A DNA stretch of 64,000 bases from Clarkia xantiana subsp. parviflora (Eukaryota; Streptophyta; Magnoliopsida; Myrtales; Onagraceae): NCBI GenBank assembly GCA_036873135.1, contig JAPTYO010000007.1, positions 29,060,763 to 29,124,762 on the forward strand, written 5' to 3'. The translations under genes were made by a program, and so were the position numbers. A model generated the notes under the pieces. It saw nothing but the letters and a program-made list of their open reading frames with translations, made no database searches and was not told the origin of the DNA. How positions within the stretch are numbered: position 1 is the first letter of the stretch; each line of letters starts with the position of its first letter. Of the stretch, positions 35,683 through 46,482 are shown piece after piece.

Positions 35683-36460
35683 TGATGGACATACGCGTGA
35701 TCCGAGCTCGGTTTTAATTATTCGGACCTTGTACACGCGCGAAACCCGATTGCAAGCTAACCGAGGGAAACCGGGCAAGTTTCGAACTTGCCCGGCATCC
35801 CCGGGAGGCTTACCCGGAGATTCCCGGGTAAGCCTAGCTTACCCGGAATTCCGGGTAAGCTCATCACCCGGGGGGTGTCGCGTACACCCCCCATTTAGTC
35901 CCGAATGTATAGGAGACCCGATTTTTAACTAACTCCTATACGTCCGAGACCTAAGTTTCAAAGGCGCGCGCGTCCCGCTCAGGACAGCCGCCTGAGACGC
36001 GCGTCAGAGACCGTTTCCCAAAGCTCTCCCCTGCACCCCGGTTCACATTTCCACATTGAACCGGGTCAAAACCGGTTTACGGTCCAAGGTTGCCTATAAA
36101 TAGCCACCTTGGGGGTAAACATTTTCAAGTCAATTCAAAAAATCACTTTGGGCAAAAGTGGGAAAAGCTCTGACCTCTCTCTAAAAAACCCTCTCTTTCT
36201 CTCTCTAGAAATCGACTAATGTTGATCGTCGGAGTGAGCACACCAAGCACCCCCCCCCCCCTCTCCACGGGGACTGCTTGGTAACGCTCCTTTCGCAGGG
36301 GCAGATAGACGATCTTCCAGAGAGCCCAAAGGATTCACCACCATCCAGAAGACGAAGTTAGGGCCCGCTCGTGACTTTAGAGGACGGACTTAACTCGCAT
36401 TCAACCCGAAGACTTCGACGAGTTATTCCGCGGACAACCCGCAATAACTCGGTCGAAACC
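35683..36460 (+). repeat. 5' LTR of element 2
   Basis: TGATGGACATACGCG ... GGTCGAAACC, 778 bp. TATA box near 36093 (CCTATAAATAG). Upstream palindromic units of the type TTACCCGGAATTCCGGGTAA lie at about 35812-35870. Its last base differs from the 3' LTR (AAACC against AAACA). Confidence 0.94.
36230..36284 (+). promoter_or_regulatory. C-rich stem-loop in the element 2 LTR leader
   Basis: ACCAAGCA (36242-36249) pairs with TGCTTGGT (36275-36282) across a run of a dozen C plus CTCTCC; GGAG just upstream can pair with the CTCC in the loop. Sequence differs from element 1, but the arrangement is the same. Confidence 0.55.
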
Positions 36461-36462
36461 CT

Positions 36463-36480
36463 TGGCGCCGTCTGCGGATC
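36463..36480 (+). promoter_or_regulatory. Primer-binding site of element 2
   Basis: TGGCGCCGTCTGCGGATC lies two bases after the 5' LTR. TGGCGCCGT complements the 3' end of plant tRNA-Asp. Confidence 0.8.
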
Positions 36481-36498
36481 ACCCACAGAACCAACAGC

Positions 36499-39400
36499 AT
36501 GGCAAGCAACGAGCAGCCACCGCCGACTAAGACGAAAAGAAGAGGACCAGGACGTCCAAGGAAAACTCCGGCTCCGGAGTCAAGCATGAGATCTCCTCCG
36601 CAGAGAGACCCCCCGCAAAGCCAAGGCGAGGCCTCAGTCGCCTCGTCTATGCCAACAAGAAGCGTACACTCTCGGAGTAACGCGCAAGGGGGCACACAGC
36701 AAACCAACGCTCCTCCAGGCTTCGCCCACCAAACCTTCAACACGTAGGAGCAACCATACGGAATGCCAAACGCTGGAGCATACAACCAAGCACCAGGGGC
36801 ACAGACTGCACCTACAGTCACCCCGGAAATGATGGCAGCACTCGAACAGCTGCTTCATCTAAGAGAGGCACTGCGCAACCAAGGATACGGGGCGCCACCA
36901 CCCCCTCCCGCGCAACAAGCAAATATGCCCCCGCCACCAAGGCAGGTGCCTCCAATGAACACACCTCAGCAGAGAGGCCCTACAATCTCAAAAACCCCCA
37001 CCTTTCATGGGAATGCACAGCAAAACAGGCAGTTCCCCCAACAAGGGACAAGACAGGAGCTCTCACACTCCCAAACACCCTACCAAGCAGGGCCATTCAA
37101 TGAAGGAGCCTGGAGGCAGCCGTCTCAAACATTCCAGGGATATCAAGGTAGATATTCTCAGTACAACCCGACGCAGGCGCAATTTCCCCAACAAGGCGCA
37201 AGCATGGGACAAGAAGCATACCCCCCAAATCAGGGTAACCCAGTCACCGGGTTGACGGAGGAGATGCTTGAAAAGCTGATCGAAAAGAAGATAAAGCAAA
37301 GGAAGATGAGAGGGATGAACACATTGGTGGACACCACATCCCACCCTTTCACTGACGAGCTGGTGTACAGTCGCGTCCCAGACGCACTGTATAATCTAAG
37401 ACCAGAAAAGTACCGAGGCAAGGGAGATCCAATAGAGCATGTGCAGCAGCATGAAGTAATGCTTTTGGGAAGGACAGACAACCCTCACCACATAGCCATG
37501 ACGTTCCCCCAAACGTTAGGCGGACCAGCTGCACACTGGCTCTTCTCCCTGCCAAAGAAAAGCATAGACTCGTGGCAGTCCCTCAAAGAAAAGTTCATCC
37601 AACGTTACATGGGAGAACGTTCGATTATCAAAGGATCAAATGCCTTGGATGACGTCAAGCAAGAGTGGAATGAGTCCCTCGCAAGCTACTACATCCGATT
37701 CAATCAAAACATCTCGGAAATCCAAACGAACATCGCAGAGATAGAAATCATCCATGCCTTTGTCAGAAACCTGGGTAGGCACGGGTACGACTTAGGCCAA
37801 AAGCTTTCTACAAGACCTGCGGAAACAATGGAAGAACTCGTGGCAAGAGTTAAAGAGTACATCGATGCTGAGCATTACAAGATGACAGCACGGGACAAGT
37901 GGGGTAAGCCCGGCAACAAGAAAGATGAAAGCAAGCCAGGCCCCCCAAAGCAGAACCAAACCCCCCAACAAAAACAATGGACTCCGCCCCAGAAGAGAAC
38001 ATTCAACATTGAAGAAGACAAGAATCCAGACGTCAACACCATCGAGCTGATCCCTTTGAACGCTCCCCTGAGTGTCATACTGAAAGAAATGAAAGAGCAA
38101 AACCTCTGGAGAGAGCCATTCGGTTTCAGAAAGGGTCAGCTAGGGAAGGAGCAAGACAAGTGGTGTGAAAGCCACGAAGTCCACGGCCATGAAACAGACG
38201 ACTGTAGAAGCCTTAAGTTCCAAATCAATCGAATCATACAAGAAGGCGGACTTAAGCACTACGTCGACCAGGGGGGAAAGATTGAGAAGGTGAAAAGAAA
38301 ATTCACGCCAAAGGAGAAAGCAAAAGAGAAGACCACTGACAACCCTCCTCCTAAAAAGAGGGGAGTTATTAATGTCATTCATGGTGGTCCAGCTGCAGGA
38401 GGACAAGTCTCCAACACAAGAGATGTGTACGCTGCGCAGGCAAGCACACTCCCCAAGTATGGGAAAAGAAAGAAACCGGAAGAGGAGGACCCCGTGATAG
38501 GATTCTCGAGAAAAGACATGGCACACATCGTCTACCCACATGATGACGCGTTAGTAATAACGATGGAAATCAACGGTTTCGATGTCAAAAGAATTCTAGT
38601 CGACGGAGGAAGCTCGTCAGACATCCTCCATATCAACGTCCTCGAACAACTGGGAATGAAAAGAGAGGACCTGAAGCCGGGAAATTTCCCGTTAGTAAGC
38701 TTTGCTGGAGCTGCTACATACCCACTGGGAATGATCACCCTTCCCACTGTGATAGGAGAGGGATGGAACGCAATGAAAGTCGACATCACTTTCGTGATCG
38801 TCGAGAGCCTTGGCGCTTACAACGGAATTCTCGGAAGAACAACGATAAACCCCTACGAGATGGTGCCTTCAACGGCACATCAAAAGCTGAAATACCGCTT
38901 AAGGGGAGGAATTGGTGAAGTCTTGGGCGATCAGACAACAGCACGAAAATGCTATGTCAACGCCCTAAGATGCAAGAACCGCCTGGACATTGCAGTCATT
39001 GAAAGGGGACAGTGTTCCAAGTCTGAAGTCGAAAGGCGATTTGACGAGATGATGAGCAAAGGAGAAAGACTCCCAACACTTCAAACCCCAATGCTCCCAA
39101 GCATATGGGACATCAAACAAGGAGAGTCAGAATCCATCCAAAACTACTTCAAGCGATTCGCTATTAACGCAACTTCAAGTTTGGCAGAAAAGTCAGCCGT
39201 GATCAATGCCTTTTTCCTGAACATGAACTCACCCACTTTTCTCCTATTTGGACGAACACAAGGGTGGAGAACAACCAAGTCTATGGCTGACTTAAAAGAG
39301 AAGATGGAGACAGCAATCGAAGTCGCAAATGAGCTGGGGTGGTTCAGCCCACCTGCAGAACAAGAGGAGGCGCGCGAACACAAGCGTGCAAGACAAGACT

Positions 39401-39675
39401 TGAACAACAACCAAGATGGAGAATATACACCTCTAAACATAGAGGTGGAAGAGTTGTTCAAGACCATCCTGAAGGATGTTTTACCTCTTCCAAGCGAGAT
39501 CCGGATTGCCTTCCTCGGGAAGAATCCAGAAATGTGGTGCCACTATCACAACAAATGGGGTCACAGCACGAATGGCTGCCCCTCTCTTCGCAACAAAATC
39601 GAGGAACTGATCAAACAAGGAGCTCTGCGCTCCTACATTGCATGCAGGAAGCCAGCTTTATCAAACCGTCACTAA
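36499..39675 (+). pseudogene. Gag-protease-knuckle ORF of element 2, one in-frame TAG
   Basis: A Met at 36499, just after the primer-binding site, opens a frame interrupted only by TAG at 36745-36747; it then runs to 39675, with 970 codons after the next Met (36763). Order: N-terminal basic AT-hook-like KRRGPGRPRKTP; Pro/Gln-rich region; gag capsid domain (PEKYRGKGDPIEHV ... SWQSLKEKFIQRYMGE, about residues 213-370 of the 970); knuckle CESHEVHGHETDDC (about 467-481); aspartic protease with VDGGSSSD (about 612); then a second gag-like stretch (GESESIQNYFKRF, about 786) and a second knuckle CHYHNKWGHSTNGC (about 925-939). Protease between two gag/knuckle modules is unusual, and no RT follows. 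With so few lesions it may be a very recent pseudogene, or the TAG may be read through. Confidence 0.88.
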
Positions 39676-41243
39676 GGGAATAACCCTTCCCTTATGACAT
39701 GCACATACTCTATCTTTACTTCTCAAATGCTGAGTAGAACGTTTAGGATGGGAGATCAGTTGACTCCATCCATGCACATCCCTTGTAAATAAACAAGAAG
39801 ACTAATGAAGTTCACTCCTTGCGTAGGAAAAATCACTATGTAATGGCAAGCTACCCCGGTCCAAAACCAGGAACAAGCCACATACATCACCAACAAAGGC
39901 CCTAACCCTATACGCAGAAAGGGCAACCAACAAGAAAAGCCATCAAAATGATATCAAAGCAAGACTAAGCGAGGCTCATCACTACAAACCAAAACAAAGG
40001 ACGTTTGACGCATACAAGGAGTTGAAGTATCCTCATCAAGGATGTGAACGTACTAATCTATTCACATCCTTGCAAAAAGTCGGGGGACAAGCGGATCATT
40101 GGGAATCCTCCCTCGCAAACAAATGCAAGTGTCGGACGTACTAATCTATCCACACTTCGCCACAATACAAGGATGTGAACGTACTAATCTATTCACATCC
40201 TTGCAAAAAGTCGGGGGACAAGCGGATCATTGGGAATCCTCCCTCGCAAACAAATGCAAGTGTCGGACGTACTAATCTATCCACACTTCGCCACAATACA
40301 AGGATGTGAACGTACTAATCTATTCACATCCTTGCAAAAAGTCGGGGGACAAGCGGATCATTGGGAATCCTCCCTCGCAAACAAATGCAAGTGTCGGACG
40401 TACTAATCTATCCACACTTCGCCACAATACAAGGATGTGAACGTACTAATCTATTCACATCCTTGCAAAAAGTCGGGGGACAAGCGGATCATTGGGAATC
40501 CTCCCTCGCAAACAAATGCAAGTGTCGGACGTACTAATCTATCCACACTTCGCCACAATACAAGGATGTGAACGTACTAATCTATTCACATCCTTGCAAA
40601 AAGTCGGGGGACAAGAGGATCATGGGGAATCCTCCCTCGCAAACAAATGCAAGTGTCGGACGTACTAATCTATCCACACTTCGCCATAATACAAGGATGT
40701 GAACGTACTAATCTATTCACATCCTTGCAAAAAGTCGGGGGACATACGAATCATTAGGAATCCTCCCTCGCAAACAAAGGCAAGGGTCGGACGTACTAAT
40801 CTATCCACACTTAGCCGCAGCATCAAGTATGTGAACATACTAGTCTGTTCACATCCTCATAAAGAAAGACAACCACTTCAACAAGGATCATCCTCCTTAC
40901 AAAGCCACAGGCGACGGCAATACCAACTCATCCACACCCGTCACCAACAGAGATGCAATTTCCTAAGGAAAACCATCGGATTAAGGAAATCGACCATTCA
41001 ATAGAGCAACACTCTTACAAAAAGAGAACAAGTCACTGAGACAGCAATAAAGGAAGATGCAAAATAATACTAAGTATTATATCTTTCTAACATCTCATGT
41101 CAGGCATATATATATATAATATAGCAGGACTAAAAAGTAAAGACATCCAGCCAGCATAAAAGTCAAGCCCAAGATGCACCCCGTCAAAATCTCACCCATG
41201 CAAGGGGAGCAACCATATATACACAAGGAAAAACAAAGAAAGA
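39676..41243. other. Non-coding internal region of element 2
   Basis: No RT, RNase H or integrase motif is found on either strand. It contains the 131-bp hairpin repeat array (40038-40862) and otherwise unique sequence. Confidence 0.75.
40038..40862. repeat. 131-bp tandem repeat, two hairpins per unit
   Basis: Six units start at 40038, 40169, 40300, 40431, 40562 and 40693, then a degenerate seventh. Each holds GGATGTGAA/TTCACATCC (9-bp perfect stem) and AAGTGTCGGA/TCCACACTT (one-base bulge). Both stems enclose the same 12-nt loop CGTACTAATCTA. Units 1-5 are nearly identical; the last ones diverge. Confidence 0.95.
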
Positions 41244-43570
41244 TCAACCTGACCCAACGTCAGGAGCACCAGAACCAAAGGCATCAGTCATAAAAGCATC
41301 TTGCGCTGGGCCTTTGAAAGCACCACGGCGATCATCACCAACAGGGACGGACACCTGTCCCGTCAATCCACTCGTTCCACCGCTCGCTCGGATCCCCGCA
41401 ATAGCCCCAAGGGCATAGCCAGCATATGGACCAGCACTCTGGAAAGGAAAATCGGGGGCAAGAGAGTATACCCTCCTGAAGTAATCCACAGAGAAGGACT
41501 CCATGCGATCATCACGCGCCTTCTCGAGAAGCTTTGGATAATCAGCTGTAGTAGGAAACTCAATCATTCCAAGCTGATCACCCAGGGCAACGTGAGACTC
41601 CTTAGTCTCCCTCAGCGCCACAACATGTGCTTCCTCATCAATCTTCTCCTGGCGTAGTAGGGCAAATAGCTCCGCCTCCAGCTGAGACGCATAATCCTGA
41701 CTCCTCTTGAGATCAGCGAAAGCATCGGACGAAGCATCTGAATGCGCGCGCGCTTTCTCCCTCAACACAACGACATCCTGAGACAAGTGCTCGTGACGAT
41801 CCTGCAGACCCCTCGTTTCCTCAACAAGCTCAACTACAAAGGAGGAAAGGTTGGTCATCACGGCATTCACCTACAACAACAACACAAACACATCACACAC
41901 AAAGAAGTCAGACAAACATGATAGATCCAACATAAAAGGAAAACAACGTACAGGAGCAAAGCGTGCGAGTGACTCCTCGACACATTTCAACGCAGCCTCA
42001 GGATCCCGGGGACACGTCTTGCGGTCAGCCGGCGGAACAGACCGCTGAACCACACGCACACCAACAGCAGGCGTGCTCAAGGAAACATCCTTGGGAAAAC
42101 GGACAGCAGACTGAGAATACGGAACCCACTCACTCCCAGACACATCCCGATCAGGCCGGCAAATCAAATCAGACTTGCGAAGAGCCGGAGGAGTAGGAAC
42201 AACTACACATCAAAAGCAGACACATTAGGAGAAGGCAAACCATACAAATACAACAAGAAGTCAACCACAGTTACCTGCCAAGGGAGGCACCTCCTCTGAA
42301 CGCCCGCTCCCCGACCGGGGGACATGCATGGTCGAATCTGCATACATAGGCCCTTTCCCTTTGTCGCAGGAAGGAGCAAGAGGCATGCCGTCAGATGTCA
42401 ACCTCCTAGGATCGCTCGGGGAGCGGACGTCAGCATCATGCTCCCCGACAGGAACAACTCCCCCCGCCGTCGGAAATTCCAAGCCTGCAAAGACGACCAC
42501 AAAGAGACCATTAGCATGTTAGCATGGGAAAAATCTCAACGAAACATTTAAAAGGCACAAGTCCCATACCTGTGCCAACAGGAAGAGTATCGTCTAGGCC
42601 GGGAACAATCTGAGAAGACCCGCCTGCAACTCCACCCTGTAAACAGGGGCGTCTGTTAAGAAACCAACCTACAAGGAAACAAGAGCAGATGTTACAAAAC
42701 TTCAAAACATACCAACTCCTCCCCCGAAGGACGTACGTGAATGCCCGCCGCGAGCAGCTCGACGTCAGAAGCACGATAAAGGGGGCTGTACTCCCCCGCC
42801 CTATTCGCCGCATGGATCTTCTTCAAAGCGACCTTATCTCTATCGGAGAACTCCTGAAATCGTGGAACGGGATCGGCATCCAATATGTGAGAAGTCGCCC
42901 AAGTCGTGCCCGCATCCTTTACAAAAAAGTACTGACACTTCCATTTATTCTGGGAAGTGTCCGACCGTTCGCAGAATCGCGCTTCAGTATTCCACCCCGC
43001 CCTGCGTAAGCCAAGGGAAGAGAATCCCTTTTCGGTCATATGAGGCCAACGCAAGCTGAAGGTGCACATCCCAGACTCATCCGCCTTACCCAGGCGGTAG
43101 AAGGCTCGAAACAACACTATTGAGTAGTCCTAGGAATTCAGATGACATTGCACCCGAAAACACGTCCAAGCCCTAAACCCTGGTGGGGTAATAGAGACAG
43201 GAGAAATCCTATAATATCGACAAAGGCGGACCAGATCCTGACAGTAGGGAAACCGCAGCCCTTACCGAAACTGTGAAAGGTAGACCGCCTCATACTCAGC
43301 TGGAGGAACGGTGGGCCGACCAAATTCAACTCCCTTCACAACATCCCAGGGATACGAGACCTCTAGGCCGGGACACCAGCCCCGGGTCGAGACATAGAGG
43401 TCAAACTTGGAACGTGGAAGCTTGTTGGGAAAAAAATATCTGAGTCTTCTCCAATATCACGCGGTCACCCGACGGTCCCAAGAGTACACCACTTCGAGAC
43501 CCAGAATCGGAATCCATGGTGCTCTCGTCAACCTCACCCTCAAAGTTATCCGAAACAAAAGGATGAGACT
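41244..43570 (-). pseudogene. Antisense gene of element 2, spliced and decayed (Transposase_28-like)
   Basis: Tat elements often carry an extra gene opposite to pol near the 3' LTR, annotated as 'putative gypsy type transposon'. The minus strand here fits: DLYVSTRGWCPG..., GLRFPYCQDLVRL, then VLFRAFYRLGKADESG and NKWKCQYFFVKDAGTTWA (43117-42692). Intron signals follow: donor GTTG|GTATGT (about 42706), acceptor ACAG near 42652, donor CACAG|GTATGG (about 42572), acceptor TTTGCAG near 42480, donor GGCAG|GTAACT (about 42272), acceptor TGTAG near 42207, donor CTCCT|GTACGT (about 41950), and acceptor TTGTAG before 41870. The last exon (41870-41244, coiled-coil-like, Ala/Asp/Glu-rich) ends in a stop. 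In-frame stops at about 43262-43264 and 43130-43132 show decay. Its function in the family is unknown. Confidence 0.8.
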
Positions 43571-45429
43571 TACTCATTATGCGAAGAAGTAGAAACCGTT
43601 TCCTATCAAGAATACTCTAAGTATCAGAGTCGGGCGCCTGCAAGCCCGTCAACCAAGCCCTGCAAAAACCATACACAAGCTCAATCAAAAGCCAAGGAAA
43701 CACATCAACCACATTCATCAAAGTCCTTTGCAAAGATATCCAACCCAACGGACCAACTGTCCGCAAGCAAACAGCTAGGGACCCTCCCGCTCGGGAGTCA
43801 AAAATCCTTACGCTCATCAAAGGTCTAGGTCACCTACTAATCAAATTTTCGTACATTTGTGCAATGTGACACAGGTATTCAAGCACTCTACAAAGCGACA
43901 AGTTCAAGAGCTAAAGAAATCAAAGGCATACAAAGTTGGTTATAATTACCAAAATGCCATCCGACCACCTTTTGATCAAATTTTATCCTCAAAATGGCTC
44001 AAGGCTCCGGGGGCACATACAAGCAGTTCAAACGCACTCAGGCAAGCCCATTACATGCCACAGGGAGACTTACCCCTCCCCGAGCAACCCGAAGAACACT
44101 CGGGTCAACTAAGCCACTAATGAAGGCAAACTACCAAGCAATCACCTAAACTCCGGGGGCATGGCTATCCACTCACAAACAATCAAGGGGGCATTATCAC
44201 AATAGGGGAAATCATTTCAAGTCACCCGTATCAAGATACAAAGGGTCGGACTTTTCGCTTGAAAAAGTCCGATTTCGAACCTCCGCGATTCCCCCTAGGT
44301 TGGTCGGAACCTAGGGACCTCTTCACAAAGGGAGTTCGCTATCCTTAACTCTATTTATCTACACTTAAAGCTTAGCCAAAAGCAAATTTTGAAAATCAAG
44401 CCAAAATTTCACTTAGGCATTTCATCAAACACCTACCATGCACCTTATTGAAATTCAAATGTGCAGCCCTAAAGGTCTAACTAACTTCAAGAAAAGGGAG
44501 TGGAGGACGTTACCAATCGATGCTCGACAAAAAGGACTCGAGCTTGAAAACGACCCGCAAGAGGTGCAGCCGCCGTCCGCTGCAGCCGCCGGACCCGCCG
44601 CTGCCGCCGCCGCCTCGCCGCCGCTGCGCCGCCCTGACCTCGCCGGTGGTGCTCCTGGTGGTGGCCGGCCGAAATGGAGTCTCCCTAGCACCCTAAAGTG
44701 AATTCCTAAAATCACTACCTTAGCTCCTCCAAAACTCTCACCACAACCAATTCAAAAGTTGATAGTTTTATAAACTATCATGGAGGAGGTGGACTACACA
44801 ACATAGTAAGTACCATACATCAAAGAGGTACATTCCTATCCACCATTCATTTTTTAAATTGTTGATGGCTTGGGTTTTAACCATCAAATGACTTGGATAA
44901 ATTTAACTAAGTCATTTCAAATGTCCTCAACTTTTTGAAAACGTTGTGTTTATGATTTTTCGTATTACGTCCGTTGCATGTGATTTTCCAAAACCCGGCC
45001 TTATTTCATTCACCAAAAACCGTCGTCTCGCCGTCAAGACGGCCGTCTCGGACGACGGGCTCCCGGAAACTATCGCACTGCATGAAAAACATTTTATCAA
45101 GACTTGCATGATTTATTATCATTTTGATACGTTTAGTCGTGGCATGAACTTTCCATATTTCTTTGACCATCGTGCGAACCCGAGAAATTTCATGTGCGCT
45201 CGCGCCTTAATTCTCCAAACGATCACATCTATCATATTACTCGTAGTCCGTTGTGCTACTAACCCTTTGTGCAGTCACCAAGCATGACCATCTCAAAAAA
45301 CTAAGGCAAGGAACTCGTCCGAGCCGCGCGCATCCACCCTTGGTAGGTCAAAACTCGAGGTGAGCAGACGACCCGAATCACGCGCATACCCTATCTTAGA
45401 ATAGAGTTAAACAAAGGTCAAGCCATTAT
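43571..45429. other. Non-coding 3' internal region of element 2
   Basis: Short ORFs on both strands lack recognisable motifs. It includes a GC-rich GCC-repeat patch at 44563-44660 and runs to the polypurine tract. Confidence 0.65.
44563..44660. repeat. GCC-rich trinucleotide patch
   Basis: Imperfect GCC/CCG repeats (GCCGCCGTCCGCTGCAGCC, CCGCCGCCTCGCCGCCGCTG) interrupt otherwise AT-leaning non-coding sequence. It may be a scrap of a host coding exon (Ala/Pro-rich) or a microsatellite expansion. Confidence 0.7.
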
Positions 45430-45445
45430 TTAACTCGGGGGCAAG
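45430..45445 (+). promoter_or_regulatory. Polypurine tract of element 2
   Basis: TTAACTCGGGGGCAAG directly precedes the 3' LTR; identical core to element 1. Confidence 0.8.
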
Positions 45446-46309
45446 TGATGGACATACGCGTGATCCGGGCTCGGTTTTAATTATTCGGACCTTGTACACG
45501 CGCGAAACCCGATTGCAAGCTAACCGAGGGAAACCGGGCAAGTTTCGAACTTGCCCGGCATCCCCGGGAGGCTTACCCGGAGATTCCCGGGTAAGCCTAG
45601 CTTACCCGGAATTTCCGGGTAAGCCTAGCTTACCCGGAATTTCCGGGTAAGCCTAGGCTCACCCGGAATTCCGGGTAAGCCTAGGCTTACTCGGAATTCC
45701 GGGTAAGCTCATCACCCGGGGGGTGTCGCGTACACCCCCCATTTAGTCCCGAATGTATAGGAGACCCGATTTTTAACTAACTCCTATACGTCCGAGACCT
45801 AAGTTTCAAAGGCGCGCGCGTCCCGCTCAGGACAGCCGCCTGAGACGCGCGTCAGAGACCGTTTCCCAAAGCTCTCCCCTGCACCCCGGTTCACATTTCC
45901 ACATTGAACCGGGTCAAAACCGGTTTACGGTCCAAGGTTGCCTATAAATAGCCACCTTGGGGGTAAACATTTTCAAGTCAATTCAAAAAATCACTTTGGG
46001 CAAAAGTGGGAAAAGCTCTGACCTCTCTCTAAAAAACTCTCTCTTTCTCTCTCTAGAAATCGACTAATGTTGATCGTCGGAGTGAGCACACCAAGCACCC
46101 CCCCCCCCCCTCTCCACGGGGACTGCTTGGTAACGCTCCTTTCGCAGGGGCAGATAGACGATCTTCCAGAGAGCCCAAAGGATTCACCACCATCCAGAAG
46201 ACGAAGTTAGGGCCCGCTCGTGACTTTAGAGGACGGACTTAACTCGCATTCAACCCGAAGACTTCGACGAGTTATTCCGCGGACAACCCGCAATAACTCG
46301 GTCGAAACA
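45446..46309 (+). repeat. 3' LTR of element 2
   Basis: 864 bp, TGATGGACATACGCG ... GTCGAAACA, followed by CGTAA. It has more copies of the 27-bp palindromic unit (CCGGGTAAGCCTAGCTTACC, about 45580-45710) than the 5' LTR, which explains most of the 86-bp length difference. TATA box near 45944. Confidence 0.95.
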
Positions 46310-46482
46310 CGTAATATGGAATGTGGAGCTTTGCTTGATTTCTAGAGTTACATGTGGATTTTATATGGTGATGTAACTTATCAAAATTGACATGGACCAA
46401 TCAATTGACTTCATTTTAACAAATAGGAAAAATAAAGTTGTTCAAAAACCTTACTTGTCAACATGTTAGAAGATTATTTAGA

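Larger units (their letters stand above)
35683..46309 (+). mobile_element. Element 2: young non-autonomous Tat-like LTR retrotransposon (10.6 kb)
   Basis: LTRs at 35683-36460 and 45446-46309, with the 5-bp duplication CGTAA (35678-35682, 46310-46314). The two LTRs differ by only a few substitutions plus tandem-repeat copy number, so the insertion is recent. It encodes a long gag and protease-like ORF and has a decayed spliced gene on the opposite strand. RT, RNase H and integrase are absent: the ORF ends at 39675 and only repeats and antisense exons follow. The LTR start TGATGGACAT, the primer-binding site and the polypurine tract match element 1. Confidence 0.95.
32448..46482 (-). mobile_element. 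Helitron in copy 2 (about 3.4 kb of its own), carrying element 2
   Basis: On the minus strand it begins TCTAAATAATCTTCTAAC (at 46482, after an A) and ends with hairpin CCGCGCAAAGCGCGGG, TAAATTAC and CTAG (32451-32448, before a T). Copy 1 has no such insert at the same place (25850-25870, within a TA run). Its own sequence is 32448-35682 and 46315-46482, AT-rich and with no recognisable gene, so it is non-autonomous. Element 2 accounts for the rest. Confidence 0.9.

Noticed and set aside
44946..45287. 113-codon plus-strand ORF near the 3' LTR of element 2
   Set aside because: No recognisable motif, no supporting exon or conserved counterpart in element 1; probably chance.
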